A model generated the notes under the pieces. It was not told the DNA's origin. It saw only the letters and a list, made by a program, of their open reading frames with translations, and made no database searches. This document shows, one piece after another, positions 9,730 to 18,520 of a stretch of DNA of 64,000 bases (positions are counted from its first letter, which is position 1; each line of letters begins with the position of its first letter). Location of the stretch: NCBI RefSeq assembly GCF_000763805.1, contig NZ_JRKS01000005.1, positions 1 to 64,000 on the forward strand. Reading direction: 5' to 3'. A program made the position numbers and the translations under genes. This DNA is from Paracoccus sphaerophysae. Its GTDB lineage: Bacteria > Pseudomonadota > Alphaproteobacteria > Rhodobacterales > Rhodobacteraceae.

Positions 9730-9814
9730 GCAGCGCTCCGCTTGGTGGCGAGGCTGTCGTCGCACGAACCGCGCGGGCGGGCAATGCAACCCTGCAGCGA
9801 CCGGGCGCGGCGGC

Positions 9815-10741
9815 TTATCCCAGCAGCGGCACCGCGACCAGCGCCACCAGCGGGATCAGGGCGGCGGCGAGCAGCGTTTCCAGCGCGATGATCGAGGCCA
9901 TCAGCCGCGCGTCGCCGCCCATCTGCCGCGACAGGATATAGCTGGACGAGGCGGTCGGTAGGGCGTGAAACAGCACCGCGACCATCGCCGCCCGGCCCGA
10001 CAGCCCGGCCGCGAGGCAGCCGGCGAGCGTCACGGCGGGCAGCACGGCGAACTTGATCGCCGCCGCGCGCAGCGCCACGCCGGCGTCGCCGCGCACGGTC
10101 CCCAGGTCCAGCGCTGCCCCGACGCACAGCAACCCCAGCGCCAGCGAGGCCTGCCCCAGCGAGCGCAGCGTGCCGGCAAGCGCCGGGTGCAGCCCCAGCC
10201 CGCCGGCCTGCAGAAGCCCTCCGATCACGCAGGCCAGCACCAGCGGGTTCGTGGCCACCTGCCGGACCACCCCGGCCCAACTCGGCCGCGCCGCGCCATA
10301 GCGCGAGAAGACCAGCACCGACAGGACGTTGACCGTGGGCACGATGGCGGCGTTGGCGACCGCGGCCAGGGCCGTGCCCTCGGCCCCGTAAAGCCCGGTC
10401 GCCAGCATCACGCCGACATAGTTGTTGAACCGGATCGCCCCCTGAAAGACCGAGGTGAAGCCGGCGTCGTCCACCGGAAACCACCGCCGCGCGGCGACCG
10501 TCAGCGCCGCGGTCAGCATCACCGACCCGATCAGCACGGCGAACATGCCCCCGACCGGCACGGCGCCCAGGTCCGCCGTCGCCAGCCCGTGGATGAACAG
10601 CGCCGGCAGCAGGACATGGTAGCTGAGCCACTCGGCCGGGCCCCAGAACGTGTCCGGCAGCATCTGCCGGTGCCGCAGCACCCAGCCCAGGGCGATCAGC
10701 AGGGCGGCGGGCGCCAGCGCGACGATCACCTGGGCGGTCAT
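9815..10741 (-). CDS. AEC-family (auxin efflux carrier-like) transporter
   Basis: A 308-residue integral membrane protein of about ten hydrophobic segments, matching the AEC family of bacterial permeases that often carry malonate or other organic acids. Characteristic features are the N-terminal PAALLIALGW segment, the RFNNYVGVML motif in the middle and the HALPTASSSYIL motif near the end. The neighbouring acyl-CoA and malate genes make an organic acid substrate plausible, but this is inference. Confidence 0.85.
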   Translation of the reverse strand: MTAQVIVALAPAALLIALGWVLRHRQMLPDTFWGPAEWLSYHVLLPALFIHGLATADLGAVPVGGMFAVLIGSVMLTAALTVAARRWFPVDDAGFTSVFQGAIRFNNYVGVMLATGLYGAEGTALAAVANAAIVPTVNVLSVLVFSRYGAARPSWAGVVRQVATNPLVLACVIGGLLQAGGLGLHPALAGTLRSLGQASLALGLLCVGAALDLGTVRGDAGVALRAAAIKFAVLPAVTLAGCLAAGLSGRAAMVAVLFHALPTASSSYILSRQMGGDARLMASIIALETLLAAALIPLVALVAVPLLG

Positions 10742-10834
10742 GGACGGTCCTCGGGCTGTCGCGTCCCGACGGGGACGCCACGCCCTCGATAGGGGGCCTC
10801 CCACCGGCCCGCAAGCCGGGGCGCGAAACGGAAA

Positions 10835-10856
10835 GGGCGGGCCAGGTGGCCCGCCC
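10835..10856 (-). terminator. Rho-independent terminator after prpE
   Basis: A perfect 9-bp stem GGGCGGGCC/GGCCCGCCC with a 4-base loop. Read on the minus strand it is followed by TTTC. It lies 34 bases past the prpE stop. Confidence 0.65.
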
Positions 10857-10890
10857 ATCCGTCCGGTCCCGCCTGGCTGAGCCCCCCTGC

Positions 10891-12783
10891 TCAGCCCCCG
10901 GCGTAGCCCGAACCCTGCAGCGCCGTGCGGATCTCGTCCAGCACGGCGGCATCCTCGATCGTCGCGGGCATGCGGAAGTCCTCGCCATCGGCGATCTTGA
11001 CCATCGTCGCGCGCAGGATCTTGCCGGACCGCGTCTTGGGCAGCCGGTCGACCACGACCGCCTCCTTGAAGGCCGCGACCGGGCCGATCCGGTCGCGGAC
11101 CATCTTGACCACGTCCTTGCGGACCGCCTCTGCCTGGTCCTCCATCCCCTTCTTGAGAACGAGGAAACCCAGCGGCGTCTGCCCTTTCAGGCTGTCGGCC
11201 ACCCCGATCACCGCGCACTCGGCGACCGCGGGATGGTCGGACAGCACCTCCTCCATCGCGCCGGTGGACAGGCGGTGGCCGGCGACGTTGATGACGTCAT
11301 CGGTGCGGGCCATGATGTAAAGATAGCCGTCCTCGTCCAGCATCCCGGCGTCGCCGGTCTCGTAATAGCCGGGGAAGGTGGTGAGGTAAGACTTGCGGAA
11401 CCGGTCCTCGGCGTTCCACAGCGTCGGCAGGGTGCCGGGGGGCAGGGGCAGCTTGACGGTGACCGCGCCCAGCGTGCCGGGCGGGACCGGGTTGCCGCCC
11501 TCGTCCAGCACCTGCACGTCATAGCCCGGCATCGGCACCGATGGCGAGCCGTGTTTCACCGGCAGGGTCTCGATCCCGAAGGGGTTGGCGGCGATGGCCC
11601 AGCCGGTCTCGGTCTGCCACCAGTGGTCGATCACCGGAACGTTCAGGTGCTGTTCGACCCATTTCACCGTCTCGGGGTCGGCGCGTTCGCCGGCCAGGAA
11701 CACCGCCTTGAGCGACTTGAGGCTGTAGACGCGGATGTATTCGCACGCCGGGTCCTCGCGCTTGACGGCGCGGATCGCGGTCGGCGCGGTGAAGAACGTC
11801 TTGACCTTGTGGTTCTGGATCACCCGTCCGAAGGTGCCGGGGTCGGGGGTGCCGACGGGCTTGCCCTCGAACACGATGGTCGTCGCCCCGGCCAGCAGCG
11901 GGCCATAGCAGATATAGCTGTGGCCGACGACCCAGCCCACGTCCGAGGCGGCCCAGAACACCTCGCCGGGGTCGATCCCGTAGATGTTCTTCATCGTCCA
12001 GTTCAGCGCGACGATGTGGCCCGCGGTATGGCGCACGACGCCCTTGGGCTGGCCGGTGGTGCCCGAGGTATACAGGATATAGTGCGGGTGGTTGCCCTCG
12101 ACCGGGACGCATTCGGCCGGCTCGACCCCGTACTGGAAGGTGTGCCAGGCCACGTCGCGGCCCTCGATCAGCTTGGCAACCTCCTGTTCGCGCTGGAAGA
12201 TCACGCAGAAATCGGGCTTGTGCGAGGCCAGCTCGATGGCCTTGTCCAGCAGCGGCTTGTAATGCACCACCCGCCCGGGTTCGAGCCCGCATGACGCCGC
12301 GATGATCGCCTTGGGCTGGCAGTCGTCGATGCGCACGGCGAGTTCGTTCGCCGCAAAGCCGCCGAACACGACCGAATGGATCGCCCCCAGCCGCGAACAG
12401 GCCAGCATCGCCTCCAATGCCTCGGGGACCATCGGCATGTAGATGATGACCCGGTCGCCATTCTCGATGCCCTTGGCGCGCAGCGCGCCGGCCAGGCTGG
12501 CCACGCGGGTCTGCAGGTCCTTGTAGGTGATGCCGCGATAGGAATGGGTGATGGGGCTGTCGTGGATGATCGCCAGCTGATCGCCGCGGCCGGCCTCGAC
12601 ATGGCGGTCCACGGCGTTCCAGCAGGCGTTGACGATCCCGTCCGAGAACCATTCGTAGAGCGGCGCCCGGTCGTCGAACAGCGCCTTGCTGGGCGGCCTG
12701 ATCCAGTCGATGCTGCTGGCCGCCTGCATCCAGAACGCCTCGGGGTCGTTCTGCCACGCCGCATACACGTCCTGATAGGTCAT
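10891..12783 (-). CDS. prpE: Propionyl-CoA synthetase
   Basis: A 630-residue AMP-forming acyl-CoA synthetase that activates propionate. It shows the P-loop-like YTSGTTGQPKGV, the WWQTETG motif, the YETGD motif, and the C-terminal KTRSGKILR with the catalytic, acetylation-prone Lys. The overall sequence (PITHSYRGITYKDL, DDVINVAGHRLSTG) is that of PrpE rather than acetyl-CoA synthetase. Start MTYQDVY; the longer open frame contains the operator region. TTTGCAAA boxes upstream suggest control by a short-chain acyl-CoA regulator. Confidence 0.92.
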   Translation of the reverse strand: MTYQDVYAAWQNDPEAFWMQAASSIDWIRPPSKALFDDRAPLYEWFSDGIVNACWNAVDRHVEAGRGDQLAIIHDSPITHSYRGITYKDLQTRVASLAGALRAKGIENGDRVIIYMPMVPEALEAMLACSRLGAIHSVVFGGFAANELAVRIDDCQPKAIIAASCGLEPGRVVHYKPLLDKAIELASHKPDFCVIFQREQEVAKLIEGRDVAWHTFQYGVEPAECVPVEGNHPHYILYTSGTTGQPKGVVRHTAGHIVALNWTMKNIYGIDPGEVFWAASDVGWVVGHSYICYGPLLAGATTIVFEGKPVGTPDPGTFGRVIQNHKVKTFFTAPTAIRAVKREDPACEYIRVYSLKSLKAVFLAGERADPETVKWVEQHLNVPVIDHWWQTETGWAIAANPFGIETLPVKHGSPSVPMPGYDVQVLDEGGNPVPPGTLGAVTVKLPLPPGTLPTLWNAEDRFRKSYLTTFPGYYETGDAGMLDEDGYLYIMARTDDVINVAGHRLSTGAMEEVLSDHPAVAECAVIGVADSLKGQTPLGFLVLKKGMEDQAEAVRKDVVKMVRDRIGPVAAFKEAVVVDRLPKTRSGKILRATMVKIADGEDFRMPATIEDAAVLDEIRTALQGSGYAGG

Positions 12784-12900
12784 TCCGGCCTCCCCTGCCG
12801 ATGATGGAACGGTGGTAAGCACGGCGCGGACCCGGATCAAGTTTGTTACCGGAAACATCACGGGCCAAGACAGGATATATCGCGGGCCCGTCGGGTTCTG

Positions 12901-12958
12901 TTTGCAAAGCAATGAAACGGTTTGCCAAATAGCGGCGGCCGACGCGGCCGTTTGCAAA
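12901..12958. promoter_or_regulatory. TTTGCAAA operator cluster upstream of prpE
   Basis: Palindromic TTTGCAAA occurs at 12901-12908 and 12951-12958, with a one-base-expanded copy TTTGCCAAA at 12921-12929. TTTGCAAA is the recognition motif described for the ScfR/RamB-type regulator PccR, which controls propionyl-CoA assimilation in Rhodobacter sphaeroides. The cluster lies 118-175 bases upstream of prpE in the 351-base gap 12784-13134, which holds no gene. Regulator identity is inferred. Confidence 0.65.
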
Positions 12959-13134
12959 AAGTCTCCCGATGCCGTGCGGAAACAGGGGGTTGCGATTCGC
13001 TGCGGTCAGCCGAATGCTTCCACCCGTAGCGCCCCGCGATCTGGCCGCGGCACCGGATGGTCGGTGCGCACCGAAGCAAGCCGCCAGTCGGGCGCGCCCG
13101 CCGCTAACTCTCTCCGCCGCAGCGGTCGCCGACC

Positions 13135-15417
13135 TCAGCCGTAATGCGCGACCGGGGTCCCCGCCAGGGCCGAGATGTTCAGCAGCCCCCGCGTGGTGAT
13201 CGAGGGCGTCACGATATGGGCCTTGTTGCCCATCCCCATCAGGATCGGCCCGACCTCGAGCCCCCCGGCGCGCGTCTTCAGCACGTTGCGCACCGCCGAG
13301 GCCGCGTCGGTCCCGGCAAAGACAAGCACGTTCGCCGGCTCGTCCCCCAGCCGGGACGACGGCAGCAGCCGGGCCCGCACCTCGGGGTCCAGCGCCGCAT
13401 CGACATGCATCTCGCCGTCAAAGATGAAATCGGCCTCGCGCGCGAACAGCAGGTCCATCGCCTCGCGCATCTTGCGCCCCGAGGGCGTGTCGAGGTTGCC
13501 GAACTGCGAATGGCTGCACAGCGCGATGCGCGGGGTCAGGCCAAAGCGGCGCACGTGGCGGGCGCAGCCGACGACGGTCTCATAGACCTCCTCGGGGATC
13601 GGGTCGTGGTGGACCTGGGTGTCGGCAATGAACAGCGCGCCCTGGTCCTGGATCAGCATCGACAGCGCCGCGACCGGGTGCAGCCCCCCGCGGGCGAGGA
13701 TCTCGCGGACATATTTCAGATGCCAGGAATACTGCCCGAAGCAGCCGCAGATCAGGCTGTCGGCCTCGGTCCGGTGGACCATGATGGCGCCGATGGCGGT
13801 GGTGTTGGTGCGCATGATCGCCCGCGCGATGTCGGGGGTGACGCCGCGCCGGGCCATCAGCCCGGCATAGGTTTCCCAGTAATCGCGATAGCGGGCGTCG
13901 CTTTCGGGGTTCACGATCTCGAAATCGACCTCGGGGCGGATCGGCAGCCCGGCGCGTTCGGCGCGGCGGGCGATCACCTCGGGACGGCCGATCAGGATCG
14001 GCACGTCGTCGCCTTCCTCGAGCATCGCGTTGGCGGCGCGCAGCACCCGTTCGTCTTCGCCCTCGGCAAAGACGATCCGGCGGCTGGACAGCTTCGAGGC
14101 CTCGAAGACCGGCCGCATGATCAGGGCCGAGCGGAAGACCGACCCGTCCAGCGCCCGCTTGTAGGCGTTGATGTCGTCCAGCGGCCGCGTGGCGACGCCC
14201 GATTCCATCGCCGCCTTGGCAACGGCGGTGGCGACGACGCCCATCAGCCGCGGATCGAACGGCTTGGGGATCAGGTATTCCGGGCCAAAGGACAGCCGCT
14301 CGCCGCGATAGGCGGCCGCCGCCTCGGCGCTTGATGTGGCGCGGGCCAGCGCGGCGATGCCGTCGATGCAGGCCAACTGCATGGCGTCGTTGATCTCGGT
14401 CGCGCCAACGTCCAGCGCGCCGCGGAAGATGAAGGGGAAACACAGGACGTTGTTGACCTGGTTGGGATAATCGCTGCGCCCGGTGGCGATGATCGCGTCG
14501 GGGGCGACGGCGCGGACCTCCTCGGGCAGGATCTCGGGCGTCGGGTTGGCCAAGGCGAAGACGATGGGGCGGGCGGCCATGCGGGCGACCATCTCGGGCT
14601 TCAGCACGCCGGGCCCCGACAGGCCCAGGAACAGGTCGGCGCCGTCGATCACCTGGTCCAGCGTGCGCAGGTCGGTCGCCTGCGCATAGGCGGCCTTTTG
14701 CGGTGTCATGTCCTCGGCCCGCCCCTCGTGGACGAGCCCGTGAATGTCGCACAGCCACACGTTCTCGCGCCGCACGCCCAGCTTCAGCAGCATGTTGAGG
14801 CAGGCGATCCCCGCCGCCCCGCCGCCGGTCGAGACGACCTTGATCTCCTCGAACCGCCGCCCGGTGACCCGCAGCGCGTTGGTCGCGGCGGCGCCGACCA
14901 CGATCGCGGTGCCGTGCTGGTCGTCGTGGAAGACCGGAATGTTCATCCGCTCGCGGCACAGCCTTTCGACGATGAAGCAGTCGGGCGCCTTGATGTCTTC
15001 CAGGTTGATCGCGCCGAAGGTCGGTTCCAGCGCGCAGACGATCTGCGCCAGCCGTTCGGGGTCAGGCTCGTTCACCTCGATGTCGAAACAGTCGATATTG
15101 GCGAATTTCTTGAACAAGACCGCCTTGCCTTCCATCACCGGCTTGGATGCGGCGGCGCCGATGTTGCCCAGCCCCAGGACGGCGGTGCCGTTCGAGACCA
15201 CGGCGACAAGGTTCCCCCGCGCCGTATAGCGCGCCGCGGTGGCCGGATCGGCCTTGATTTCCAGGCAGGCCTCGGCCACGCCGGGCGAATAGGCGAGGCT
15301 CAGGTCGCGGCCGTTGGCCAGCGGCTTGGTGGCCCGGATCTCGAGCTTACCGGGGCGGGGAAATTCGTGGTAGTTCAGCGCCGCCTGCCGTGCCGTGTCC
15401 TGCCGCCGCTCTTCCAT
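13135..15417 (-). CDS. maeB: NADP-dependent malic enzyme (MaeB, with phosphotransacetylase-like tail)
   Basis: A 760-residue large malic enzyme that decarboxylates malate to pyruvate with NADP. The N-terminal catalytic part carries LAYSPGVA, FHDDQHGT and the nucleotide-binding STGGGAAGIA. The C-terminal part (about 430-755) is the phosphotransacetylase-like domain typical of MaeB, thought to be regulatory and to sense acetyl-CoA. Its place beside prpE fits acetate/propionate growth, where malate must be turned into pyruvate. The start is the ATG at 15417. Confidence 0.95.
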   Translation of the reverse strand: MEERRQDTARQAALNYHEFPRPGKLEIRATKPLANGRDLSLAYSPGVAEACLEIKADPATAARYTARGNLVAVVSNGTAVLGLGNIGAAASKPVMEGKAVLFKKFANIDCFDIEVNEPDPERLAQIVCALEPTFGAINLEDIKAPDCFIVERLCRERMNIPVFHDDQHGTAIVVGAAATNALRVTGRRFEEIKVVSTGGGAAGIACLNMLLKLGVRRENVWLCDIHGLVHEGRAEDMTPQKAAYAQATDLRTLDQVIDGADLFLGLSGPGVLKPEMVARMAARPIVFALANPTPEILPEEVRAVAPDAIIATGRSDYPNQVNNVLCFPFIFRGALDVGATEINDAMQLACIDGIAALARATSSAEAAAAYRGERLSFGPEYLIPKPFDPRLMGVVATAVAKAAMESGVATRPLDDINAYKRALDGSVFRSALIMRPVFEASKLSSRRIVFAEGEDERVLRAANAMLEEGDDVPILIGRPEVIARRAERAGLPIRPEVDFEIVNPESDARYRDYWETYAGLMARRGVTPDIARAIMRTNTTAIGAIMVHRTEADSLICGCFGQYSWHLKYVREILARGGLHPVAALSMLIQDQGALFIADTQVHHDPIPEEVYETVVGCARHVRRFGLTPRIALCSHSQFGNLDTPSGRKMREAMDLLFAREADFIFDGEMHVDAALDPEVRARLLPSSRLGDEPANVLVFAGTDAASAVRNVLKTRAGGLEVGPILMGMGNKAHIVTPSITTRGLLNISALAGTPVAHYG

Positions 15418-15463
15418 CGCACCCTCGCTGACCTGCTCGTCGTCTTGTCCTAGCCCTCGCGAC

Positions 15464-15473
15464 GTGACGTCAC
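15464..15473. promoter_or_regulatory. Palindrome GTGACGTCAC between maeB and cdd
   Basis: A perfect 10-bp palindrome in the 152-base divergent region between maeB and cdd. It could be an operator for either gene. No regulator is identified. Confidence 0.3.
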
Positions 15474-15569
15474 AAGCGGCGACGTCGGGGTTTCCGGCTG
15501 CCGGGACGGCGGCGCTTGCAGAACCGGCCGGGCGCGGGAATGATGCGGGAAACCGGACCGGAGGAGCCC

Positions 15570-15971
15570 ATGTCCCTCATCGACGCCGCCCGCGCCGTGC
15601 GCGAGACCGCCTATGCGCCCTATTCGCACTTCAAGGTCGGCGCCGCCGTCCGCGGTCCCTCGGGGCGCATCCATGTCGGCTGCAACGTGGAAAACGTCGC
15701 CTATCCCGAGGGCACCTGCGCCGAGGCCGGCGCCATCGCCGCGATGGTGGCGGCGGGCGAGACCGAGATCACCGAGGTCTGCGTCATCGCCGACAGCACC
15801 CAGCCGACGCCACCCTGCGGCGGCTGCCGCCAGAAGCTGGCCGAGTTCGCCCGCCACGACACGCCGGTGCTGCTGGCGACGGTGGACGGGGCGACGCTGG
15901 CCACCACGGTGGGCCAGTTGCTGCCCGGCCGCTTCGACGTCGGCCACATGAACCGCGCCGGAGGGGCATGA
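15570..15971 (+). CDS. cdd: Cytidine deaminase
   Basis: A 133-residue homotetrameric-type cytidine deaminase that converts cytidine and deoxycytidine to uridine and deoxyuridine. It has the zinc motif with the catalytic glutamate (CAEAGAI) and the downstream CGGCRQ pair of cysteines. A GGAGG ribosome-binding site precedes the ATG. It is the first gene of a nucleoside salvage cluster, ten bases before deoA. Confidence 0.95.
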   Translation: MSLIDAARAVRETAYAPYSHFKVGAAVRGPSGRIHVGCNVENVAYPEGTCAEAGAIAAMVAAGETEITEVCVIADSTQPTPPCGGCRQKLAEFARHDTPVLLATVDGATLATTVGQLLPGRFDVGHMNRAGGA

Positions 15972-15981
15972 GGGACCGCGC

Positions 15982-17265
15982 ATGAGCCTCGACCCGCGGC
16001 CCATCATCGCCCGCATCCGCGACGGCGGGGGGCTGTCCGATGCCGACGCGACTCTGATCGCCCGCGGCCTCGCCGACGGCTCGGTCAGCGACGCGCAGGC
16101 CGGTGCCTTCGCCATGGCGGTGCTGCTGCGCGGCATCGGCGCCGCGGGCCGCCGGGCGCTGACTCGCGCGATGCGCGACAGCGGCAAGGTGCTGGGCTGG
16201 GACCTGCCGGGGCCGGCGGTGGACAAGCATTCGACCGGCGGCATCGGCGACGTGACCTCGCTGATCGTGGCGCCGCTGGTGGCGGCCTGCGGGGGCTACG
16301 TGCCGATGATCTCGGGCCGCGGCCTCGGCCATACCGGCGGCACCCTCGACAAGCTCGAGGCGATCCCCGGCTTCCGCACCGATCTCGACGAGGATGCCTT
16401 CCGCCGGGTCGTGACCGACACAGGCTGCGCCATCGTCGCGGCCTCCGCCGACCTCGCCCCGGCCGACCGCCGGCTCTATGCGATCCGGGACGAGGCGGCG
16501 GCGGTCGAGAGCATCGACCTCATCACCCCCTCGATCCTGTCCAAGAAGCTCGCCGCCGGGCTGGACGGGCTGGTGCTGGACGTGAAATCCGGCTCGGGCG
16601 CGTTCCTGACCGACCCGCAGGCGGTGCGCGACCTGGCCCGGGCGCTGGTGGATACGGCCACCGCCGCCGGCTGCCGGACCGTGGCGCTGATCACCGACAT
16701 GGACCAGCCGCTGGCCCGCGCCGCCGGCAACGCGGTCGAGGTCGCCGCCGCGCTGACCGTCCTGCGCAACGAACCGGGCGAGCAGGCCCTGCGCGACCTG
16801 TCGCTGGCGCTGGCCGCCGAATGCCTCGCCACCGGCGGCATCGCCGACGCCAAGCCCCGCCTCCGCGCCGCCCTCGCCTCGGGCGCGGCCGCCGAGCGCT
16901 TCGCGCGCATGGTCGCCGCACAAGGCGGCCCCGCCGACATCCTGACCGCGCCGCTGCCGCAGGCCCCCGTCATCCGCGACATCCCCGCCCCGCAAGGCGG
17001 CGCCCATGTCGCCCGCATCGACGCGACCGCGCTGGGCCGGGCTGTCGTGGCCCTCGGCGGCGGCCGCATCCGCGCCGGCGCGCCGGTGGACCCCGCCGTC
17101 GGCCTCACCGACCTGCCGCGCCTGGGCGAGCCCGCCCACACGCTCGGCCGCGTCCACGCCGCCTCCGGGACCGCCGCGGCCGCCGCCATCGCCGCCGTCC
17201 AGTCCGCCTACACGCTGGGCCCGCCGCCCGACCCGACGCCGCTCATCAAAGACCGCATCGCATGA
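15982..17265 (+). CDS. deoA: Thymidine phosphorylase
   Basis: A 427-residue pyrimidine nucleoside phosphorylase that cleaves thymidine/deoxyuridine to base and deoxyribose-1-phosphate. The signature motifs DKHSTGGIGD, SGRGLGHTGGTLDKLE and DVKSGSGAF are present. Its product feeds DeoB and its substrates come from Cdd. The last codons run into a dispersed repeat. Confidence 0.95.
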   Translation: MSLDPRPIIARIRDGGGLSDADATLIARGLADGSVSDAQAGAFAMAVLLRGIGAAGRRALTRAMRDSGKVLGWDLPGPAVDKHSTGGIGDVTSLIVAPLVAACGGYVPMISGRGLGHTGGTLDKLEAIPGFRTDLDEDAFRRVVTDTGCAIVAASADLAPADRRLYAIRDEAAAVESIDLITPSILSKKLAAGLDGLVLDVKSGSGAFLTDPQAVRDLARALVDTATAAGCRTVALITDMDQPLARAAGNAVEVAAALTVLRNEPGEQALRDLSLALAAECLATGGIADAKPRLRAALASGAAAERFARMVAAQGGPADILTAPLPQAPVIRDIPAPQGGAHVARIDATALGRAVVALGGGRIRAGAPVDPAVGLTDLPRLGEPAHTLGRVHAASGTAAAAAIAAVQSAYTLGPPPDPTPLIKDRIA

Positions 17266-17268
17266 CGC

Positions 17269-17296
17269 TTCTTCTTTGCCCAAATATCCTGGGGGA
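17269..17296 (-). repeat. Short dispersed intergenic repeat, copy 2
   Basis: Reverse complement of the repeat at 6191-6216 with one base missing (CTTCTTTGCCCAAATATCC on the plus strand). It is followed by a GC-rich dyad GCCGGCCGCAGGCCGGC. It separates deoA from deoB. Confidence 0.5.
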
Positions 17297-17344
17297 GCCG
17301 GCCGCAGGCCGGCGGCGGCAACGCCCCCTGGCGCCGGTGCAACC

Positions 17345-18520
17345 ATGACCCGCGCCTTCCTGATCGTCCTCGACTCGGCCGGCATCGGCGGCGCCCCCGA
17401 CGCGGGCGGGTTCTTTTCCGGCGGCGTCCCCGACACCGGCGCCAACACAATCGGCCACATCATCCGCGACCGCGGCCTGACCACCCCCACGCTCGATGCG
17501 CTCGGCCTGCGGGCGGCCATCGCGCTCGCCAACGGCCAGCCCGTCACCGGCCCCGCGCCGCAAGGACTGTGGGGCGCGGCGACCGAAATATCACCCGGCA
17601 AGGACACCCCCTCGGGCCACTGGGAACTGGCCGGCGTCCCCGTCCCCTGGGACTGGCACTATTTCCCCGACACCACCCCCAGCTTTCCGCCCGACCTCAC
17701 CGCCCGCATCTGCCAGCTGGCGGGCACCGAGGGCATCCTCGGCAACTGCCACGCCTCGGGGACCGAGATCATCGACCGCCTCGGCGCCGATCACCTGCGC
17801 ACCGGCTGGCCGATCTGTTACAGCTCGGTCGACAGCGTGCTGCAGATCGCCGCGCATGAGGAAGCCTTCGGCCTCGACCGCCTGATCCGCCTCTGCGAGG
17901 ACCTCGCCCCGCATGTCCACGCGCTGCGCGTCGGCCGGGTCATCGCGCGCCCCTTCACCGGCCCCGAGGGTGCCTTCCAGCGCACCCCCAACCGCCGCGA
18001 TTTCGCCATCGCGCCGCCCGCCGACACGATCCTCGACCTCGCCGCCGGGGCAGGGCGGGCGACCCACGCGATCGGCAAGATCGGCGACATCTTCAGCCAT
18101 CGCGGCATCGACCGGCTGCACAAGGGCAAGTCCGACGCCGACCTCGCCGACCACCTGATCCGGCTGGGGGCCGAGGCCGAACCGGGCAGCCTCACCTTTG
18201 CCAATTTCGTCGAGTTCGACAGCCTCTACGGCCACCGCCGCGACGTTCAGGGTTATGGCGCGCAGCTGGACTGGTTCGACGGCGTGGCGGCGGCGTTCCT
18301 GCGCACCCTGCGCGCCGAGGACCTCGCCATCTTCACCGCCGATCACGGCAACGACCCGACCTGGGCCGGCACCGACCACACGCGCGAACGCGTGCCGGTG
18401 CTGGGCTGGGGCTACGGCGCCCACGCCGCGGGGCTGGTCGGCTTCGCCGATGTCGGCGCCTCCGTGGCGGCGCACCTTGGCATCCCCGCTCCGGCCCACG
18501 GGACCAGCTTCCTGCCATGA
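17345..18520 (+). CDS. deoB: Phosphopentomutase
   Basis: A 391-residue alkaline-phosphatase-superfamily mutase that interconverts (deoxy)ribose-1-phosphate and -5-phosphate. Metal-ligand motifs are visible: LDSAGIGGAPDAG at the N-terminus, DTPSGHWE around the active-site Thr, and TADHGNDPTWAGTDHTRE near the C-terminus. The ATG at 17345 lies after the repeat. Its stop overlaps the start of add by four bases. Confidence 0.95.
   Translation: MTRAFLIVLDSAGIGGAPDAGGFFSGGVPDTGANTIGHIIRDRGLTTPTLDALGLRAAIALANGQPVTGPAPQGLWGAATEISPGKDTPSGHWELAGVPVPWDWHYFPDTTPSFPPDLTARICQLAGTEGILGNCHASGTEIIDRLGADHLRTGWPICYSSVDSVLQIAAHEEAFGLDRLIRLCEDLAPHVHALRVGRVIARPFTGPEGAFQRTPNRRDFAIAPPADTILDLAAGAGRATHAIGKIGDIFSHRGIDRLHKGKSDADLADHLIRLGAEAEPGSLTFANFVEFDSLYGHRRDVQGYGAQLDWFDGVAAAFLRTLRAEDLAIFTADHGNDPTWAGTDHTRERVPVLGWGYGAHAAGLVGFADVGASVAAHLGIPAPAHGTSFLP

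Noticed and set aside
7726-9891. A 721-codon open frame opposite the glycosyltransferase/methyltransferase gene
   Set aside because: Composition is Arg/Gln/His-rich as expected for the complement of high-GC coding sequence, and the minus-strand frame has clear domain motifs.
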